Of a DNA stretch of 24,903 nucleotides, positions 22,956 through 24,903 are shown piece after piece. A model generated the notes under the pieces. The model did not search any database. It saw only the letters and a program-made list of their open reading frames with translations, and had not been told where the DNA came from. The first letter of the stretch is position 1. Every line of letters starts with the position of its first letter. The stretch covers positions 1-24,903 of the forward strand of contig CAMPGT010000024.1 of assembly GCA_946885665.1 (NCBI GenBank). Direction: 5' to 3'. The position numbers and the translations under genes are program-made. Source of the stretch: an uncultured Chitinophagaceae bacterium. GTDB lineage: Bacteria > Bacteroidota > Bacteroidia > Chitinophagales > Chitinophagaceae.

Positions 22956-22995
22956 TGAGGCTGCGTAATTGCGTTGGCCTTAAAACAATCACAAC

Positions 22996-23715
22996 ATGAT
23001 CAACTATCTTCTCCATCTCGCCGATAATTCCCTCATCCTTGGTCATCGCAACAGCGAATGGACGGGCCACGGGCCGATACTCGAGCAGGATATCGCTCTC
23101 TCCAATATTTCACTCGACCTCATCGGGCAGGCAAGAAACTTTTATCAATACGCCGCACAACTCGCCGGCAATGGCGCCACAGAAGATGCCCTCGCCTACC
23201 TGCGGGACCACCACCAATATCTAAATTGCCTTCTGGTAGAACAGGAAAACGGCGACTGGGGGAAAACCATCATGCGGCAATTTCTTTTCAGCGCTTACCA
23301 GTTGCCGTTATACCAGCACCTCATTTCATCAACCGATAAAAAACTCGCTGCGATAGCAGAAAAATCGGTGAAAGAAGTACAGTACCACGTGCGTTGGAGC
23401 AGCGAGTGGGTGATAAGGCTGGGACGCGGGACCGAAGAGAGCCACATCAGAATGAAAAACGCGCTGGATGACCTTTGGAAATACTCAGAAGAACTGTATA
23501 CGCCTGCCGGTTATGAACAAGACTTTTACAACGAAAAAATTCAAACATCATGGCAACAACGCCTGAATGATATCCTGCAGCAGGCGGCGTTGCAGCCGCC
23601 GGCAAAGAAAAGAATGATCTTTGGAGGGAAGCAGGGCACTCATACTGTTCATCTCGAAAAATTATTAAACGAAATGCAATACATGCAACGCACTTATCCC
23701 GGAGTGGAATGGTAA
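22996..23715 (+). CDS. paaC: Phenylacetyl-CoA 1,2-epoxidase structural subunit PaaC
   Basis: Non-catalytic ferritin-like partner of PaaA in the epoxidase complex. The 239-residue product has HLADNSLILGHRNSEWTGHG at the start, ALSNISLDLIGQARNFYQYA, LVEQENGDWGKTIMRQFLFS, and KEVQYHVRWSSEWVIRLGRG, all typical of PaaC. The length is as expected for the family (about 240-250 residues). It is preceded by a 175-base gap containing repeats, and its end overlaps the start of paaD by 7 bases, so the two are translationally coupled. Confidence 0.95.
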   Translation: MINYLLHLADNSLILGHRNSEWTGHGPILEQDIALSNISLDLIGQARNFYQYAAQLAGNGATEDALAYLRDHHQYLNCLLVEQENGDWGKTIMRQFLFSAYQLPLYQHLISSTDKKLAAIAEKSVKEVQYHVRWSSEWVIRLGRGTEESHIRMKNALDDLWKYSEELYTPAGYEQDFYNEKIQTSWQQRLNDILQQAALQPPAKKRMIFGGKQGTHTVHLEKLLNEMQYMQRTYPGVEW

Positions 23716-24215
23716 AAACGACGAACATAACAGAAGAAGAGAACATCCGCACCTTGCTGGGCAATGTTATGGACCCGGAGATACCCGTTCTCAGCGTGAA
23801 CGACCTCGGCATCGTGAGAAGAATAAAGGTGATGGTGCCGTTGCAGCAGGTCGAGATCGTCATTACACCCACCTATTCCGGTTGCCCGGCAATGGATGTC
23901 ATTGCCATCAACATCAGGATGGAACTATTGGCGAATGGCTATCAAAAGATCACTGTAACTACTGAGTTGTCGCCGGCATGGACGACCGACTGGATGTCGG
24001 ACCAGGGAAAGCAGAAGCTGAAAGAATATGGCATTGTGCCGCCCGCCGAAAGAGAAGCGCACCAGGAGTTGTTTGCCGAAGCGCCGCCTGCTGAGTGCCC
24101 GCAATGCCATTCATCAAACACGTTTCGCATCAGCGAATTCGGTTCAACGGCCTGCAAGGCATTATACCAGTGCCGCGATTGCGGCGAACCATTCGACGTA
24201 TTCAAATGCCATTGA
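23709..24215 (+). CDS. paaD: PaaD, phenylacetate epoxidase maturation protein (MIP18 family)
   Basis: A 168-residue protein of the PaaD/SufT-like MIP18 (DUF59) family, needed for Fe-S or di-iron maturation of the PaaABCE complex. The MIP18 domain is near residues 10-100 (VMDPEIPVLSVNDLGIV, PTYSGCPAMDVI). The C-terminal zinc-ribbon-like tail has ECPQCHSSN, STACKA and YQCRDCGEPF, with a final KCH. The ATG (23709) lies within the last codons of paaC, a 7-base overlap. paaG follows 17 bases later. Confidence 0.95.
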   Translation: MVKTTNITEEENIRTLLGNVMDPEIPVLSVNDLGIVRRIKVMVPLQQVEIVITPTYSGCPAMDVIAINIRMELLANGYQKITVTTELSPAWTTDWMSDQGKQKLKEYGIVPPAEREAHQELFAEAPPAECPQCHSSNTFRISEFGSTACKALYQCRDCGEPFDVFKCH

Positions 24216-24232
24216 CCATTAAATAAATTACG

Positions 24233-24903
24233 ATGCCCGCAGTAACATTCGAGGTAAAGGAACAGGTTGCCATCATCACCTTAAACAGGGAAGAAAAACT
24301 GAACGCCTTCAATGGTGAGATGTGCTCGCAATTGCAGGAGCTGCTGAACAAGTGCGAAGCCGATGCATCAGTCAAAGCATTGTATGTAACCGGATCGGGC
24401 AGGGCATTCAGTGCCGGTCAGGACCTGGAAGAAGTGGTGGGCATGGGCAACGGAGCGCTTGAAAAAATATTAAGTGAACGGTTGAATCCGATCGTCAGGC
24501 GGATCAGGAATATCCCCAAACCCGTAATTGCCGGCGTGCGCGGCGTGGCAGCAGGCGCCGGAGCAAATATTGCGCTGGCCTGCGACATTGTACTGGCATC
24601 GGAATCGGCGGTGTTCATCCAGGCATTCTCTAAAATTGGCCTGATACCTGACAGCGGCGGTACGTTTTTTTTGCCAAGACTGATAGGATGGCAACGCGCG
24701 GCAGCAGTGATGATGCTGGGCGATAAGGTAAGCGCTGCCGAAGCCGAACGCTGGGGAATGGTGTATAAAGTTTTTCCTGATGAAAAGTTTCACGAAGAGT
24801 CTATGCGGCTGGTGGCTCGCCTGGCGGCGATGCCCCCAAGCGCCCTTGCGCTTACCAAGGCGGCGCTTAACCGCTCGGCCGCGAACAATTTGGAGGAGCA
24901 GTT
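24233..24903 (+). CDS. paaG: PaaG, 1,2-epoxyphenylacetyl-CoA isomerase (3' truncated by window)
   Basis: Crotonase-family enzyme converting ring-1,2-epoxyphenylacetyl-CoA to the oxepin-CoA. ATG 24233 opens a frame that runs off the window end, giving 223 codons so far of an expected 260 or so. It starts PAVTFEVKEQVAIITLNREE. It has the CoA-pocket motif FSAGQDLEE and GVAAGAGANIALACDIVLAS with the crotonase oxyanion-hole glycines. The PaaG-type motif GLIPDSGGTFFLPRL has Asp140 matching the catalytic Asp of E. coli PaaG, rather than the Glu pair of enoyl-CoA hydratases. This, and direct succession to paaABCD, favours PaaG over PaaF. It begins 17 bases after paaD. Confidence 0.88.
   Translation, partial: MPAVTFEVKEQVAIITLNREEKLNAFNGEMCSQLQELLNKCEADASVKALYVTGSGRAFSAGQDLEEVVGMGNGALEKILSERLNPIVRRIRNIPKPVIAGVRGVAAGAGANIALACDIVLASESAVFIQAFSKIGLIPDSGGTFFLPRLIGWQRAAAVMMLGDKVSAAEAERWGMVYKVFPDEKFHEESMRLVARLAAMPPSALALTKAALNRSAANNLEEQ

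Overview
This window reads as chromosomal DNA from a Bacteroidota bacterium, most likely of the Chitinophagaceae type. The evidence is: Bacteroidota -7 promoter boxes (TAnnTTTG) lying a few bases before start codons; two secreted proteins with type IX secretion (T9SS) C-terminal sorting domains; lipoproteins; a DUF3109 protein; the long PurF-like amidotransferase form; and GC-rich palindromic plus AT-rich intergenic repeats of a kind I associate with this group. No tRNA, rRNA, transposase, phage gene or CRISPR array is visible. Genes are densely packed and no gene-free stretch exceeds about 300 bases.

Layout. 1-160: intergenic repeat and the surA promoter. 174-1538: SurA-like periplasmic PPIase. 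About 1681-8827: a signalling block made of a PAS/HisKA_3 kinase plus NarL-type regulator, a PurF-like amidophosphoribosyltransferase, a second paralogous kinase plus regulator pair, and a SixA-type phosphohistidine phosphatase. 8911-12041: two tandem paralogous secreted alpha/beta-hydrolases (esterase-like) with T9SS signals, converging on a MurG-like glycosyltransferase (minus strand). 13218-13621: a 46-residue lipoprotein and an 82-residue protein of unknown function. 13667-18007 (minus): aminotransferase, LutB-like Fe-S protein, DUF3109 protein and PfkB-type sugar kinase. 18087-24903: phenylacetate (PAA) catabolism, with a TetR regulator and paaE, then a GH30 glycosidase lipoprotein on the opposite strand, then paaA, paaB, paaC, paaD and a truncated paaG.

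How the genes work together. PaaA, B, C, D and E form or mature the phenylacetyl-CoA 1,2-epoxidase, and PaaG isomerises the epoxide to the oxepin. The TetR protein at the head of the cluster is the obvious candidate regulator. A 14-bp palindrome just upstream of the paaA -7 box matches, with one mismatch, the PaaR operator consensus I recall from Thermus. The two kinase/regulator pairs are clear paralogues and probably arose by duplication; the SixA phosphatase beside them could act on phosphohistidine.

The most unusual feature is a family of composite intergenic repeats with palindromic modules (called C and D here) and simple modules (A: TTAAAAGTTAAAAG-like; B: GCCAATTGCCG-like; E: CGTGAAACGTGAGACG-like). 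Two copies have the same module order and orientation. The modules run into coding regions, supplying the last codons and stop of PaaA, of the GH30 protein and of the DUF3109 protein. Two genes (the first kinase and the glycosyltransferase) have no ATG start in frame and may carry indels or use unusual starts.
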